NCBI GenBank assembly: GCA_964522015.1
Contig: CAZFST010000002.1
Location: 124,001 to 188,000, forward strand
Length of the DNA: 64,000 nt
Direction of reading: 5' to 3'
DNA from: QQWI01 sp964522015
GTDB lineage: Bacteria > Bacillota > Clostridia > Peptostreptococcales > Acidaminobacteraceae
The translations under genes and the position numbers were made by a program. Numbering within the stretch: position 1 is the stretch's first letter; every line of letters begins with the position of its first letter. Below are positions 55,096 through 63,161 of the stretch, piece by piece. Below the pieces are notes generated by a model. That model was not told the DNA's origin. It saw only the letters and a list, made by a program, of their open reading frames with translations, and did not search any database.

Positions 55096-56508
55096 TTATG
55101 CTGATTTTTTGAGCTCTACTTTTTCTGCATCAGTTTTATTAGCAATCATAACGAATGGTAGGTAGATAAGGAAAGCCACTACCAGATTCACCAATGCTAA
55201 GAGAGCGCCCATTGGGCTACCAGCTGTTGCCATAAAGCCGCCAAGTACTGGTGGCATTACCCATGGGATAACCACTGAAGTCATTGGTACAAGGCCAATT
55301 GCTGTTGCAACATAAGCAATTGTTGTCAAAACAAGCGGTGTCAACATGAAAGGAATAATCATCATTGGGTTGAGGATGATTGGAATACCGAAGATCATTG
55401 ATTCATTGATGTTGAAGATACCAGGAGGCGTACTCATACCGGCAACCAGTCTGTAATCTTTTCTCTTTGAACCAACGAAGATTGCAGCGATAAGTGCAAG
55501 TGTCGTACCAGAACCACCCATGTTGACAAAAGCATCGAAGAATGATTTTGTAACGATGAACGTTGGCTTAAGACCAGCTGAAATAGCTTCTGCATTGGCA
55601 ACGACATTCGGAACGAATACAGCTTGCATGATAGGATCGATGATGTTTGAACCGTGGATACCAAAGAACCAAAGCGTTTGTGCAAATAATGGCAAGAGTA
55701 GAGCTGCGCCAAATGTATTACCAGCTTTTGCAATTGGTGCTGTTACAAATTTAGTGATGACTTCAAACAAGCTGGCTGTTTCCATACCGAATAGGTTGGT
55801 TGGGCCTGTAAAGAAGAACATCAAAATCCAAGATGCAACTGCAAGGATGATCATAGATGGGAAAAGTGCCGCAAATGATCTAGCAACTGCTGGTGGTACT
55901 TGTTCAGGCATTTTAATAATCAAAAGTTTTGATTTTGAAAGAAGTCTGAATGCTTCTGCAACTGCAATACCGATGATAATGGCAACAAACAATGCATCAG
56001 CTCTCAAGAAGCTCCAGTTGATATTACCCCATGCATTAAAGGTGGCATCAAAGGTTTCTGGTAAGGCAACACCAGGAGCCAATTGTCCAAATAGTTCAGT
56101 AAATTTGCCAGCGCCATCTACCACTGGTGCTGATGGGATGAACAAGAAATAAGTTGCAAGTGATAGAACACCTGCTTGAATCGGGTTTGCATCATATGAT
56201 TTAGCCAAGTTATAAGCTACCATAAATGCGATAAAGACTGACATGATTGCAAATGTACCCCACCAGATATTACCACCAAATGATTTCCAGCCTTCGCCGA
56301 AAATTTTAGGCATCAATGTTTGGTAAGGATCAGTTGCTGCATCTTTTGTAAACTGCATGTTGTTGATCAAAACGCCCATAGAACCGGCGATGATCAAAGG
56401 CATGATTGCTGCAAACGAGTCACGAACTGCTACTAAGTGACGCTGTGCACCGATTTTAGCTGCTACCGGTACAAACTTTGTTTCCATGAAATTCATAAAT
56501 CCGTTCAT
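55096..56508 (-). CDS. PTS cellobiose/diacetylchitobiose-family IIC permease
   Basis: 470 residues, about 10 membrane helices, as in CelB/ChbC. RDSFAAIMPLIIAGSMGVLIN near the N-terminus and PPGIFNINESMIFGIPIILNP with its invariant Asn-Glu are the family signature of the sugar site. Imports a disaccharide while it is phosphorylated. Follows IIB by 133 bases. Given the neighbours, the substrate is likely an N-acetylated disaccharide such as chitobiose or MurNAc-GlcNAc. Confidence 0.95.
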   Translation of the reverse strand: MNGFMNFMETKFVPVAAKIGAQRHLVAVRDSFAAIMPLIIAGSMGVLINNMQFTKDAATDPYQTLMPKIFGEGWKSFGGNIWWGTFAIMSVFIAFMVAYNLAKSYDANPIQAGVLSLATYFLFIPSAPVVDGAGKFTELFGQLAPGVALPETFDATFNAWGNINWSFLRADALFVAIIIGIAVAEAFRLLSKSKLLIIKMPEQVPPAVARSFAALFPSMIILAVASWILMFFFTGPTNLFGMETASLFEVITKFVTAPIAKAGNTFGAALLLPLFAQTLWFFGIHGSNIIDPIMQAVFVPNVVANAEAISAGLKPTFIVTKSFFDAFVNMGGSGTTLALIAAIFVGSKRKDYRLVAGMSTPPGIFNINESMIFGIPIILNPMMIIPFMLTPLVLTTIAYVATAIGLVPMTSVVIPWVMPPVLGGFMATAGSPMGALLALVNLVVAFLIYLPFVMIANKTDAEKVELKKSA

Positions 56509-56641
56509 AGAAATAAATCCCCCTTGAAATTTAAATTAGAGCTTATATAGTCAACCACCCAACGTGGTGCCATAACAAATTGATGCGATAATTACTTGAA
56601 ATGAGTTTCTCCATTACATGAAACTGTTTCTCGAATTGAGA

Positions 56642-56941
56642 TTACTTCTTAAGTTTAATGGCTTGATCCAAAACAGCACTACCGTTCATGGTGCCATAGT
56701 TGATAGAATCAATCACTTCAATTGGTACCCCTTGTGGCTCGAAAATTGCTTTGAGTTGCGGGAGCAAGAAACGAACTTGTGGGCCTAAAAGAACAACATC
56801 AACACCTTTGACGCTTTTAGCCTCAGCTTCTGCCATTGCAAAAATCTCAGCTTTGATACTACGTTCAACTGCGGCTTTATCCATTTTTGTAACCAGCATT
56901 GATGTTGACATACCCGCCGAACACACTAACATGATTTTCAT
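56642..56941 (-). CDS. PTS cellobiose-family IIB component
   Basis: 99 residues. Phospho-cysteine Cys7 in MLVCSAGMSTSMLV, then a Rossmann-like core with VVLLGPQVRF. Passes phosphate from IIA to the sugar. Sits between the sugar kinase and IIC genes. Confidence 0.95.
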   Translation of the reverse strand: MKIMLVCSAGMSTSMLVTKMDKAAVERSIKAEIFAMAEAEAKSVKGVDVVLLGPQVRFLLPQLKAIFEPQGVPIEVIDSINYGTMNGSAVLDQAIKLKK

Positions 56942-56991
56942 AGTCTTACCATCCTTCTCATTTTCCCATCGGCATGGGTGCCGATACCCTA

Positions 56992-57900
56992 CTACACATC
57001 TAACGTCAACGCCAGAATCAATGCACCTTCTGTTGCGTCAGCTTTTGGCAGTGCCATTTGAATTTCTGATCGATCTCTATAACGATCAATCAGACACTGC
57101 TGGAATGTGATACTTTGTTGAAGTACGCTACCACCCAATTTTAATTCAAGAGATGCTAGGCCCATTCTTCTGTATAAAGTGTCGATCAACTCCACTAAGC
57201 CCTCTATGGCATCGTGAACAATGGCTTTTGCGTGTGGATCTTCGTGATAAAGAGAAACCACCACAGGTGCAATTTGAGCTAATTTGTCCTTTGTAACACC
57301 AGGGGAGTAGAGAAAACTAATCAAGTCTTCGGCAGAAGACATGTTTAGCGCCTGGAGGAGTTGATCGTACAACTGCGTTTTAGTAGCGCGACCATCGTGA
57401 GCTTTTGAAAGATAACGATAACCTGCATGTGATAACCAATAGCCACTGCCTTCGTCCCCAATTAACTGGCCCCAGCCACCGACCCGAATCAGATTCCCTG
57501 AATGGTCGATGCCCATAATGATAGACCCTGTTCCGCTAATCAGCATGGCACCTGCTTTTTTACCATTGGCACCGACTAGAGCACCTAAGGCATCATTTTC
57601 CACTAACAGACGACCAGCAAACCCCATACTCCGTATGAGCTGTGTGATTTGAGTGGTGTCATCTGCACAGTCTACGCCAGCGCCACAAAAGGCGATGGCT
57701 TCGACCTGGGTCAAATCGGCATGGACGGTTTCCAAAAGTTGATTGAGTAGTTGCCATATATTTTGTTTTGTTTGATCAAGACCAATACTGTGATAGTTAG
57801 ATGGCCCCACCGAAAGTGTGGCCAGGCGTTTGCCATCTGCCAAGGAAATTGCACCAGTGGTTTTAGTACCACCACCGTCTATGCCAATATAGTAACCCAT
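56992..57900 (-). CDS. BadF/BcrA-family sugar kinase (N-acetylglucosamine/MurNAc kinase, MurK-like)
   Basis: 302 residues. ASKHA fold: phosphate-1 motif IGIDGGGTKTTG, phosphate-2 LISGTGSIIMG, then GGWGQLIGDEGSGYW and adenosine motif LGGSVLQQ. Clostridium acetobutylicum MurK, of this family, phosphorylates GlcNAc and MurNAc. Here it would re-phosphorylate the unphosphorylated half (GlcNAc) released by the MupG-like glycosidase so that NagA can use it. Confidence 0.9.
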   Translation of the reverse strand: MGYYIGIDGGGTKTTGAISLADGKRLATLSVGPSNYHSIGLDQTKQNIWQLLNQLLETVHADLTQVEAIAFCGAGVDCADDTTQITQLIRSMGFAGRLLVENDALGALVGANGKKAGAMLISGTGSIIMGIDHSGNLIRVGGWGQLIGDEGSGYWLSHAGYRYLSKAHDGRATKTQLYDQLLQALNMSSAEDLISFLYSPGVTKDKLAQIAPVVVSLYHEDPHAKAIVHDAIEGLVELIDTLYRRMGLASLELKLGGSVLQQSITFQQCLIDRYRDRSEIQMALPKADATEGALILALTLDV

Positions 57901-57908
57901 CTTGTATC

Positions 57909-58175
57909 CTACTCGTGTGCAAGAACAGTTTCGAAAAGTGCAACTAAAGCTGCAACAGCCTCCACTTCATCTGGACCATCTGCTTGAATGATCAGTTCAT
58001 CATCTTTTGCAGTTCCTAAACTAAGAATACCCATGATTGATTTCGCATTGATGGTCTTTTCGCCTTTGACGATTTCAACCTGAGATTCAAATTCTTTAGA
58101 CTTGCTGACCAAAAGACCTGCTGGTCTAGCGTGAAGTCCTGATGCACTGGTTACGATTACCTTTTGATTTGTCAC
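57909..58175 (-). CDS. HPr phosphocarrier protein of the PTS
   Basis: 88 residues from GTG 58175 behind AAAAGGAGG. His15 in GLHARPA is the phosphotransfer site, and Ser46 in AKSIMGILSL is the HPr-kinase site, so it could also serve CcpA signalling. It is the first gene of the amino-sugar operon, immediately after the sigma-54 promoter. A dedicated HPr in a sugar operon suggests a specialised copy, though it might be the only one. Confidence 0.95.
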   Translation of the reverse strand: MTNQKVIVTSASGLHARPAGLLVSKSKEFESQVEIVKGEKTINAKSIMGILSLGTAKDDELIIQADGPDEVEAVAALVALFETVLAHE

Positions 58176-58207
58176 TGTAATGACCTCCTTTTTACACTCA
58201 GCTATAT

Positions 58208-58224
58208 AGCAAGTGGCGTGCCAA
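58208..58224 (-). promoter_or_regulatory. Sigma-54 (-24/-12) promoter of the amino-sugar operon
   Basis: On the minus strand TTGGCAC-n5-TTGCT, matching the sigma-54 consensus TTGGCACn5TTGCW at every position. It lies 33 bases before the HPr start and next to the gene for a LevR-type sigma-54 activator. Confidence 0.93.
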
Positions 58225-58252
58225 AGTTTCAAATCGTATTTTTTTATTTGCA

Positions 58253-58266
58253 AGCAAGCGTTTTCA
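58253..58266. promoter_or_regulatory. cre-like site upstream of the sigma-54 promoter
   Basis: Minus strand TGAAAACGCTTGCT, agreeing with the cre consensus except at its last bases. Placed between the activator sites and the promoter, it would give CcpA-mediated repression by preferred sugars. Confidence 0.5.
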
Positions 58267-58291
58267 ACAGATTAAATGGTCAAAATAAACG

Positions 58292-58337
58292 AAAAGATGT
58301 GTGCAAAGTCGTCACACTGACCTTGCACACATCTTTT
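58292..58337 (-). terminator. Terminator of the LevR-type regulator, overlapping TTGCACACA repeats
   Basis: 15-bp stem AAAAGATGTGTGCAA/TTGCACACATCTTTT; minus strand ends CTTTTCGTTTATTTTG. The arm TTGCACACAT is repeated at 58341-58350 and, as TTGCACACGA, at 58369-58378. These sit 75-155 bases upstream of the sigma-54 promoter, the usual place of enhancer sites for LevR-type activators. Confidence 0.75.
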
Positions 58338-58408
58338 TTATTGCACACATAACAACACACATTCACACTTGCACACGACATTACAGTTCTGAAACACAAG
58401 CAAAGATA

Positions 58409-61165
58409 CTAATCAACTTTACCACTGTTATGATTCTCTTTGAACATCCGCAAAATATGGGCTTGTTCGTGGTCCCCAATATAAAAGTCATATTGCTTCT
58501 CTAAATGGGTCAAGGCATCCTGAACCACCACCATGGCATGGCCATTATGCTTTAAAAATTCCTGAAGGCCATCAAATAACACCTGGTCTTCACCTTTTCG
58601 CAATCGGTTAATCAAAAATGCCACGTGTAAGAGAATACCCACTTTCACGTCCTGCTCGATGACATAATGTAGACCTCTTTCAATGTGGTCCACTGTATAG
58701 AGAATGTGGGACACCAAAGCCACTGCATCAACACCATCTATGTGTTGCGCCACCGTATGAATCACCTTATCTAGTACATCCTCAGAGGATATTATCTTAT
58801 CAAACAATAGGTCTGCTCGCCCCGACATAAAGTCGATTGCTGGGATTAGGGCATAATCTGGTGCATCTAATTGAACCGTAGAAATCACACACAGAATGCG
58901 ATAGGTTTGCGCATACATTTTAAGGGCATCGCTGAAATCCTTCTTGTTGAGCACATTCAGGGTCTTGACTTCAATATCCGTGTCTTTGCCAAGGCGTCTT
59001 AGAACAATTTCTTTTAAAGTTTTAGAAGCCCCTTCACCGGTAAAACACGCCGTGATAATAATGCGCTTGAGGGCTTTAGACATCATTGGCACCCCAGGTT
59101 CTTTTACTTCAAGCTTCATACTCTTATAAATCTCCACAATATCACGGCCCAAAACCGCTTTTCTGCAAGCCTCCAGAACCACGGCGGTACTGACCATATC
59201 GATGGAGTAAACCATAACGCTGGTCTCTTCACGAATCATATCTCCAAAGTTGGTAAGGGACCCCATGTCCACTAAGAGCAATACCCCTTTACCCCTGTTG
59301 AGCCGCAATATTTCATCTTTTGCAATCGAGTACATCTGTTCTGCAGACATACTCAGGGGCATATCAAGGGCCTTAGCATGATCTGTGTTTAAGAGTGTAT
59401 TGGCCACACTGACCATGGAGCTAGCCGTTGCATGACCATGCATAATCACTAAAATTCCCACTTTTTCTTCTTCTACAGTGGCTTCATCGATGCGATCAGA
59501 GGCTAAGAACATGGTCAAATAGCCAATCTCATCCAGTGGCGTTTCAATAGACATCCGTTCGTCTATCAACTTAGCCAGTTTCATGGCCACAATAAACTCT
59601 TCTTCATAGGTCACCCGGACATAATTCAGTTTTGGGTGATAAATCCGCACACCCTTTCTGATACGCTCGATGCTCCCCTGTAAGTGAAGCCCTAGCCCAA
59701 AGAATATTTTCTCATCAAATGGTTTTTTCAACAGGTCTGTGGCCATTTTAAGCAGTTCCGTGGTGAGCTTAAGAATGTCTTCGTCCACCACACTCAATAA
59801 TTCACCTAGCTGAAACCGAGTGGATAAGGTGCCAATGTAGGACTGAAAGTGCTCCTCTATATCGATATTGAGGATTTCGTTGATTCGTTCGTCCTCTAAG
59901 CCCTGGGCCTTAAGCTTATCCATTTTTCGTTCAATGACATCATAAAAGACGGAATTATCATCTGGCATGGACACTTCAAGTCGTTCGCCTATCTCGATTC
60001 CAAAACGGTACAACTCATCCATAGGGTTCAGGAGTTTATCAATCTCGTCTCTGGAATCCTTGAACCGCAGGAGCCCCCTGTTCACATGGGTCGGTAAATC
60101 ACCCTGTTGAATTAAAATATACATTTCTTCCATTGTTTTAAATCTCAAAAACGCCTTGGCACAGGAAAGTTGCAAGTCACTTTTAAGCTGCCCGATATTA
60201 TTGGGGCAATCATAGAGCAAAATCGACGCCAAACTATTGCGATTGATATAGATACTTTTTTGAAGCCTGAGGGCTTCTTCTTTTAAGAAAGTTTCGACTA
60301 AATGGTAACGTTCTTCCAAATCTCTCTCTCTAAGAGAAGGTAAGGTGATGGTCATGGGGATTCTGCGCATGAAAGTTTTTAGGAGTACCGACCCCGGATC
60401 CTCTGTGGTTGCAGCGATTAACTGAACATCGGAGGCCACCAGGGATTCTGTATCTCCCATGCGGCGGAAGACGCCCTTATCCATAAATGTAAATAGCATT
60501 TCTTGTCCTTGGGGCGTCAGGCGGTGGACCTCGTCCAGAAAAAGCATCCCCGTATCAGCCTTTTTAAGGAGGCCAACCCGATCTTCTGTGGCCCCTGTGA
60601 AGGCCCCTTTTTTAACCCCAAAGATTTGAGACATCAAGAGCTGAGGGTTGTCAGCGTAATCGGCACAGTTGAAGCGGACAAATGGTGCTGAAGCAGAGAT
60701 CATCTTTACCTGCAGTGCAAATTGGTACATGACTTCTGCAAAAAGGGATTTACCCACACCTGTATCTCCTAGAATCAAGGTGTGCAATCCTCGAGGGGGA
60801 TACAAAATGGCAGCCTTTGCCTGCTGGATTGCCGTAGACAAACTCATTCCAGCCCCTACTAATTTATCAAATGAATTTTCTGCTAATAAGTTTTGTTTTT
60901 TTGTGGATTGGTTAGGGGTAGTTCTAACTTCGTTTTGGAGCGTCTGCGGCCCTTGCATACCCCTTTCATTTAAGCCCTCACTACATTTAAAAAGAACCGG
61001 TTTACCGTTTTGTTTAACAACCGCTCCCTCTCTGGTTAATTGATTGAGATAACGGCTGACACTGGAACGGTCCAGTCCTAGCATATCTGATAGCTGAGTT
61101 GCACTGATCCCTTGGTTGGCTGAGTGCTCATTTAAGGCTTGAAAAATTCGATCTTTTGCAGTCAC
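58409..61165 (-). CDS. LevR/CelR-type sigma-54-dependent PRD activator
   Basis: 918 residues from a GTG start. Order: helix-turn-helix (1-60, LDRSSVSRYLNQL), AAA+ domain with Walker A GDTGVGKS (133-140), sigma-54 contact loop GAFTGA (187-192) and Walker B LFLDEVHRL; PRD1 (about 450-560); EIIA-Man-like domain with the histidine in VIMHGHATASSM; EIIB-like domain with the cysteine in ITACFTGEGAS; PRD2 (about 815-918). PTS phosphorylation of these domains sets activity. It should bind upstream of the sigma-54 promoter at 58208-58224 and switch on the amino-sugar operon. Confidence 0.96.
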   Translation of the reverse strand: MTAKDRIFQALNEHSANQGISATQLSDMLGLDRSSVSRYLNQLTREGAVVKQNGKPVLFKCSEGLNERGMQGPQTLQNEVRTTPNQSTKKQNLLAENSFDKLVGAGMSLSTAIQQAKAAILYPPRGLHTLILGDTGVGKSLFAEVMYQFALQVKMISASAPFVRFNCADYADNPQLLMSQIFGVKKGAFTGATEDRVGLLKKADTGMLFLDEVHRLTPQGQEMLFTFMDKGVFRRMGDTESLVASDVQLIAATTEDPGSVLLKTFMRRIPMTITLPSLRERDLEERYHLVETFLKEEALRLQKSIYINRNSLASILLYDCPNNIGQLKSDLQLSCAKAFLRFKTMEEMYILIQQGDLPTHVNRGLLRFKDSRDEIDKLLNPMDELYRFGIEIGERLEVSMPDDNSVFYDVIERKMDKLKAQGLEDERINEILNIDIEEHFQSYIGTLSTRFQLGELLSVVDEDILKLTTELLKMATDLLKKPFDEKIFFGLGLHLQGSIERIRKGVRIYHPKLNYVRVTYEEEFIVAMKLAKLIDERMSIETPLDEIGYLTMFLASDRIDEATVEEEKVGILVIMHGHATASSMVSVANTLLNTDHAKALDMPLSMSAEQMYSIAKDEILRLNRGKGVLLLVDMGSLTNFGDMIREETSVMVYSIDMVSTAVVLEACRKAVLGRDIVEIYKSMKLEVKEPGVPMMSKALKRIIITACFTGEGASKTLKEIVLRRLGKDTDIEVKTLNVLNKKDFSDALKMYAQTYRILCVISTVQLDAPDYALIPAIDFMSGRADLLFDKIISSEDVLDKVIHTVAQHIDGVDAVALVSHILYTVDHIERGLHYVIEQDVKVGILLHVAFLINRLRKGEDQVLFDGLQEFLKHNGHAMVVVQDALTHLEKQYDFYIGDHEQAHILRMFKENHNSGKVD

Positions 61166-61252
61166 ACCACACCACCTCTTCTTTTATTCTGATTTATTCT
61201 TAGTATAGCGAAAGTTATGTGGATAAGCAATCTTGCTTTGAGTGTCAAAAAT

Positions 61253-61276
61253 AAGTTTCGAAACTTCTTCGAAACT
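61253..61276. promoter_or_regulatory. TTTCGAAA palindrome cluster between divergent genes
   Basis: AAGTTTCGAAACTT, a perfect 14-bp palindrome, followed directly by CTTCGAAACTT. It lies between the LevR-type regulator and the PAS-protein gene and upstream of TTTTGAGG...TATAGA before the latter. Looks like an operator; the binder is unknown. Confidence 0.55.
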
Positions 61277-61349
61277 TTTCTTTTTTTTTTGATTTAAAGA
61301 ATACTTTTGAGGTATAGATATAGAGAATAATGCTTATATAGGAGGTCTT

Positions 61350-61805
61350 ATGAAATTACCCTACACAATTGACACCATCACAGAGATGGCAGATGGCGTA
61401 TTTTTGGTCAACAGAGATCGCCAAATTACCTTATGGAACGAATCAGCTTCACGGATTACCGGCTTTGATCAAAGCGACACCTTTGGCAAGTCATTTGCAA
61501 AACACATTCAGTGCCACGTTGATTTTCGGGGCAAACCCTTAGCAGATGATCAGTGTCCACTGAAAAAGGCACTGAATACTGGCAAGCCTCAGCAAATGAT
61601 GTCTACTATTAAGAATAAATCAGGCCAATTGGTCCCTGTCAATATACTTGTTATACCCTACTGTAATGAGGCGGGTTTTGTGGCTGGAGCCATTGAACAG
61701 TTTAGCATCATTGAGCCTAAGCACATGCCCGCCAGCAGTGATAGACGCAAAATCAATCCCTCCCACTTGGAAAAGAAAACTCGCAGGGTTGGCACCTCTG
61801 CGTAA
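61350..61805 (+). CDS. Stand-alone PAS domain protein
   Basis: 151 residues from ATG 61350 behind ATAGGAGG. One PAS fold (about 5-120: ADGVFLVNRDRQITLWNESA, ITGFDQSDTFGKSF). It has the C-H-x-D...G...CP variant (IQCHVDFRGKPLADDQCPL), a subgroup where cysteines or histidine may bind a cofactor; the middle cysteine often seen is absent. No output domain follows, so it likely works with a partner. Charged C-terminal tail. Confidence 0.85.
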   Translation: MKLPYTIDTITEMADGVFLVNRDRQITLWNESASRITGFDQSDTFGKSFAKHIQCHVDFRGKPLADDQCPLKKALNTGKPQQMMSTIKNKSGQLVPVNILVIPYCNEAGFVAGAIEQFSIIEPKHMPASSDRRKINPSHLEKKTRRVGTSA

Positions 61806-61848
61806 ATTACAAACAGATTATGTCATTTATAAGCCTAAGAGGCTACAA

Positions 61849-61898
61849 AAAACTGTCGCTAATTGATTCTTGATATAGAATCAATTAGCGACAGTTTT
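61849..61898. terminator. Bidirectional terminator, 22-bp perfect stem
   Basis: AAAACTGTCGCTAATTGATT plus CT pairs completely with the arm at 61877-61898; loop TGATAT; T-runs on both strands. Confidence 0.92.
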
Positions 61899-61903
61899 CT
61901 TTG

Positions 61904-62266
61904 TTAATGCTGATAATTATCTATCACTTTGGAATCCCTTTCAATCCACGTCTGACCACTGGCAACCACATGACCTTCCATATAACGCATGAGCTCAGCC
62001 CGGGTCAAATTTTGTGGAAAATCATCCAATGAATCCAATGCAAAAATCTTTGCCCGTATTTTTTTTGACTGACTTTTTTGTTGATCAACCGCTTCTAAGA
62101 TATCAGTCTCCAACTGGCCAACAGAAGCCGGAATATTGTAAGCCATCAAAAATGTTGGATCCATAGGTTGAGAAGGGTCATCTAGAATAACCACAATACG
62201 CTTTGCTTGTAAAGGATAGTTGTACCAATTGAGATGTATATTCTTATATTCTATAATCATACCCAT
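61904..62266 (-). CDS. Hypothetical protein
   Basis: 120 residues from ATG 62266, five bases after AGGAGG; the frame opens slightly earlier. Composition looks soluble, with VVILDDPSQPMDPTFLMAYN in the first third and a helical middle (VGQLETDILEAVDQQKSQSK). No family recognised. Good ribosome site and dedicated terminator support a real gene. Confidence 0.65.
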   Translation of the reverse strand: MGMIIEYKNIHLNWYNYPLQAKRIVVILDDPSQPMDPTFLMAYNIPASVGQLETDILEAVDQQKSQSKKIRAKIFALDSLDDFPQNLTRAELMRYMEGHVVASGQTWIERDSKVIDNYQH

Positions 62267-62366
62267 AAGCACCTCCTAAATGGTTGATAGTGAACACTGA
62301 TGTCGTATCAAGTTGCAAACAACTAAGAAGCTTATTTAATAGATACCCCTAAATCCATATTTTATC

Positions 62367-62394
62367 TTTACATATTCGCAAACTCTGATACAAT
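62367..62394 (+). promoter_or_regulatory. Promoter of queT
   Basis: TTTACA, a 16-base spacer and TACAAT; transcription would begin near 62401, just before the preQ1-I-like aptamer. Confidence 0.65.
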
Positions 62395-62422
62395 ATATCA
62401 GTATTCTAATTTAATCGATAAT

Positions 62423-62457
62423 AGTGTTTACATGGTTACCCACTCTAAAAAACATGT
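62423..62457 (+). promoter_or_regulatory. preQ1-I-like riboswitch aptamer upstream of queT
   Basis: P1 AGTG (62423-62426) pairs with CACT (62441-62444); the A-rich tail CTAAAAAAC is nearly the Bacillus subtilis AUAAAAAAC; ACATG in the loop (62430-62434) pairs with CATGT in the tail (62453-62457), giving the H-type pseudoknot. Downstream, GAAGTGC/GCATTTC forms a second hairpin and GGTAAC can pair with GGTTACC of the aptamer loop, which would allow ligand-controlled switching. Confidence 0.7.
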
Positions 62458-62529
62458 TGAAGTGCTTTTTTTGTGCATTTCTTCATTTTTGGTAACTCCG
62501 TACACACCAGTGTGAAAGGGGTTTTTTTT

Positions 62530-63054
62530 GTGTCTAAAATGAACGCGCGTCAATTGGCTATTTCTGGACTTATCGCAGCATTATACGTGGTCTTAACCTT
62601 GGCATTTGCAGGATTTTCTTATGGTGAGATTCAATTTAGAGTCTCGGAAGTTCTTGTCTTACTGCCCTTTATCAATCCGATTTTTATACCTGCCATCACC
62701 ATCGGTACCTTTATTGCAAATCTGTATGGCCCCTTTGGGGTTGCTGATGCTTTTGCAGGTAGCTTGGCATCCCTTATTGCCATGGTCCTTGTCTGGCAAA
62801 CCCGCCGTCTTCTTGGGGACAAACTGAAGAGTTTATTTGTGGCTTCACTATGGCCTGTACTCATCAATGCCCTTTATGTGCCTGCCATCATCATCGCCCT
62901 GGATCCAAATACACCTTGGGTTGCGTTTACGCCTATTGGTATTTCAGTGGCAATTGGTGAATTTGCGGTGGTGAGCATTGCTGGCGTGATTATCTTTCAC
63001 AAATTTAAAGATCACCCTTCCCTCATGACGATATTAGGGAAACCAAAGCTATAA
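62530..63054 (+). CDS. queT: QueT-family queuosine-precursor transporter
   Basis: 174 residues from GTG 62530, eight bases after AAAGGGG. Five to six membrane helices; ALYVVLTLAFAGFSYGEIQFRVSE-type opening and PINPIF.. VTIGTFIANLYGPFGVADAFAGS block match QueT (PF06177), the S-component-like importer of preQ0/preQ1. The preQ1-I-like aptamer in its leader supports this. The energising ECF module is not in the window. Confidence 0.92.
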   Translation: MSKMNARQLAISGLIAALYVVLTLAFAGFSYGEIQFRVSEVLVLLPFINPIFIPAITIGTFIANLYGPFGVADAFAGSLASLIAMVLVWQTRRLLGDKLKSLFVASLWPVLINALYVPAIIIALDPNTPWVAFTPIGISVAIGEFAVVSIAGVIIFHKFKDHPSLMTILGKPKL

Positions 63055-63061
63055 CTAGTTC

Positions 63062-63091
63062 GAACCAATCCAGTTGGGTTGGTTTTTTTTG
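63062..63091 (+). terminator. Terminator of queT
   Basis: AACCAATCC/GGGTTGGTT stem, AGTT loop, then eight T. Confidence 0.85.
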
Positions 63092-63110
63092 TTTCCACAA
63101 GGGACAGAAC

Positions 63111-63139
63111 TTGACACACCCCTTGATATCTATTATAAT
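63111..63139 (+). promoter_or_regulatory. Consensus sigma-A promoter of the Y1-transposase-like gene
   Basis: TTGACA, 17-base spacer, TATAAT: full consensus, suggesting strong constitutive expression. Confidence 0.9.
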
Positions 63140-63161
63140 GTACTAGAAAGGGGTCATACTC

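Noticed and set aside
58292..58378. TTGCACACA words considered as CRISPR or tandem satellite
   Set aside because: Irregular spacing and mixed orientation fit protein-binding half-sites and a terminator better.
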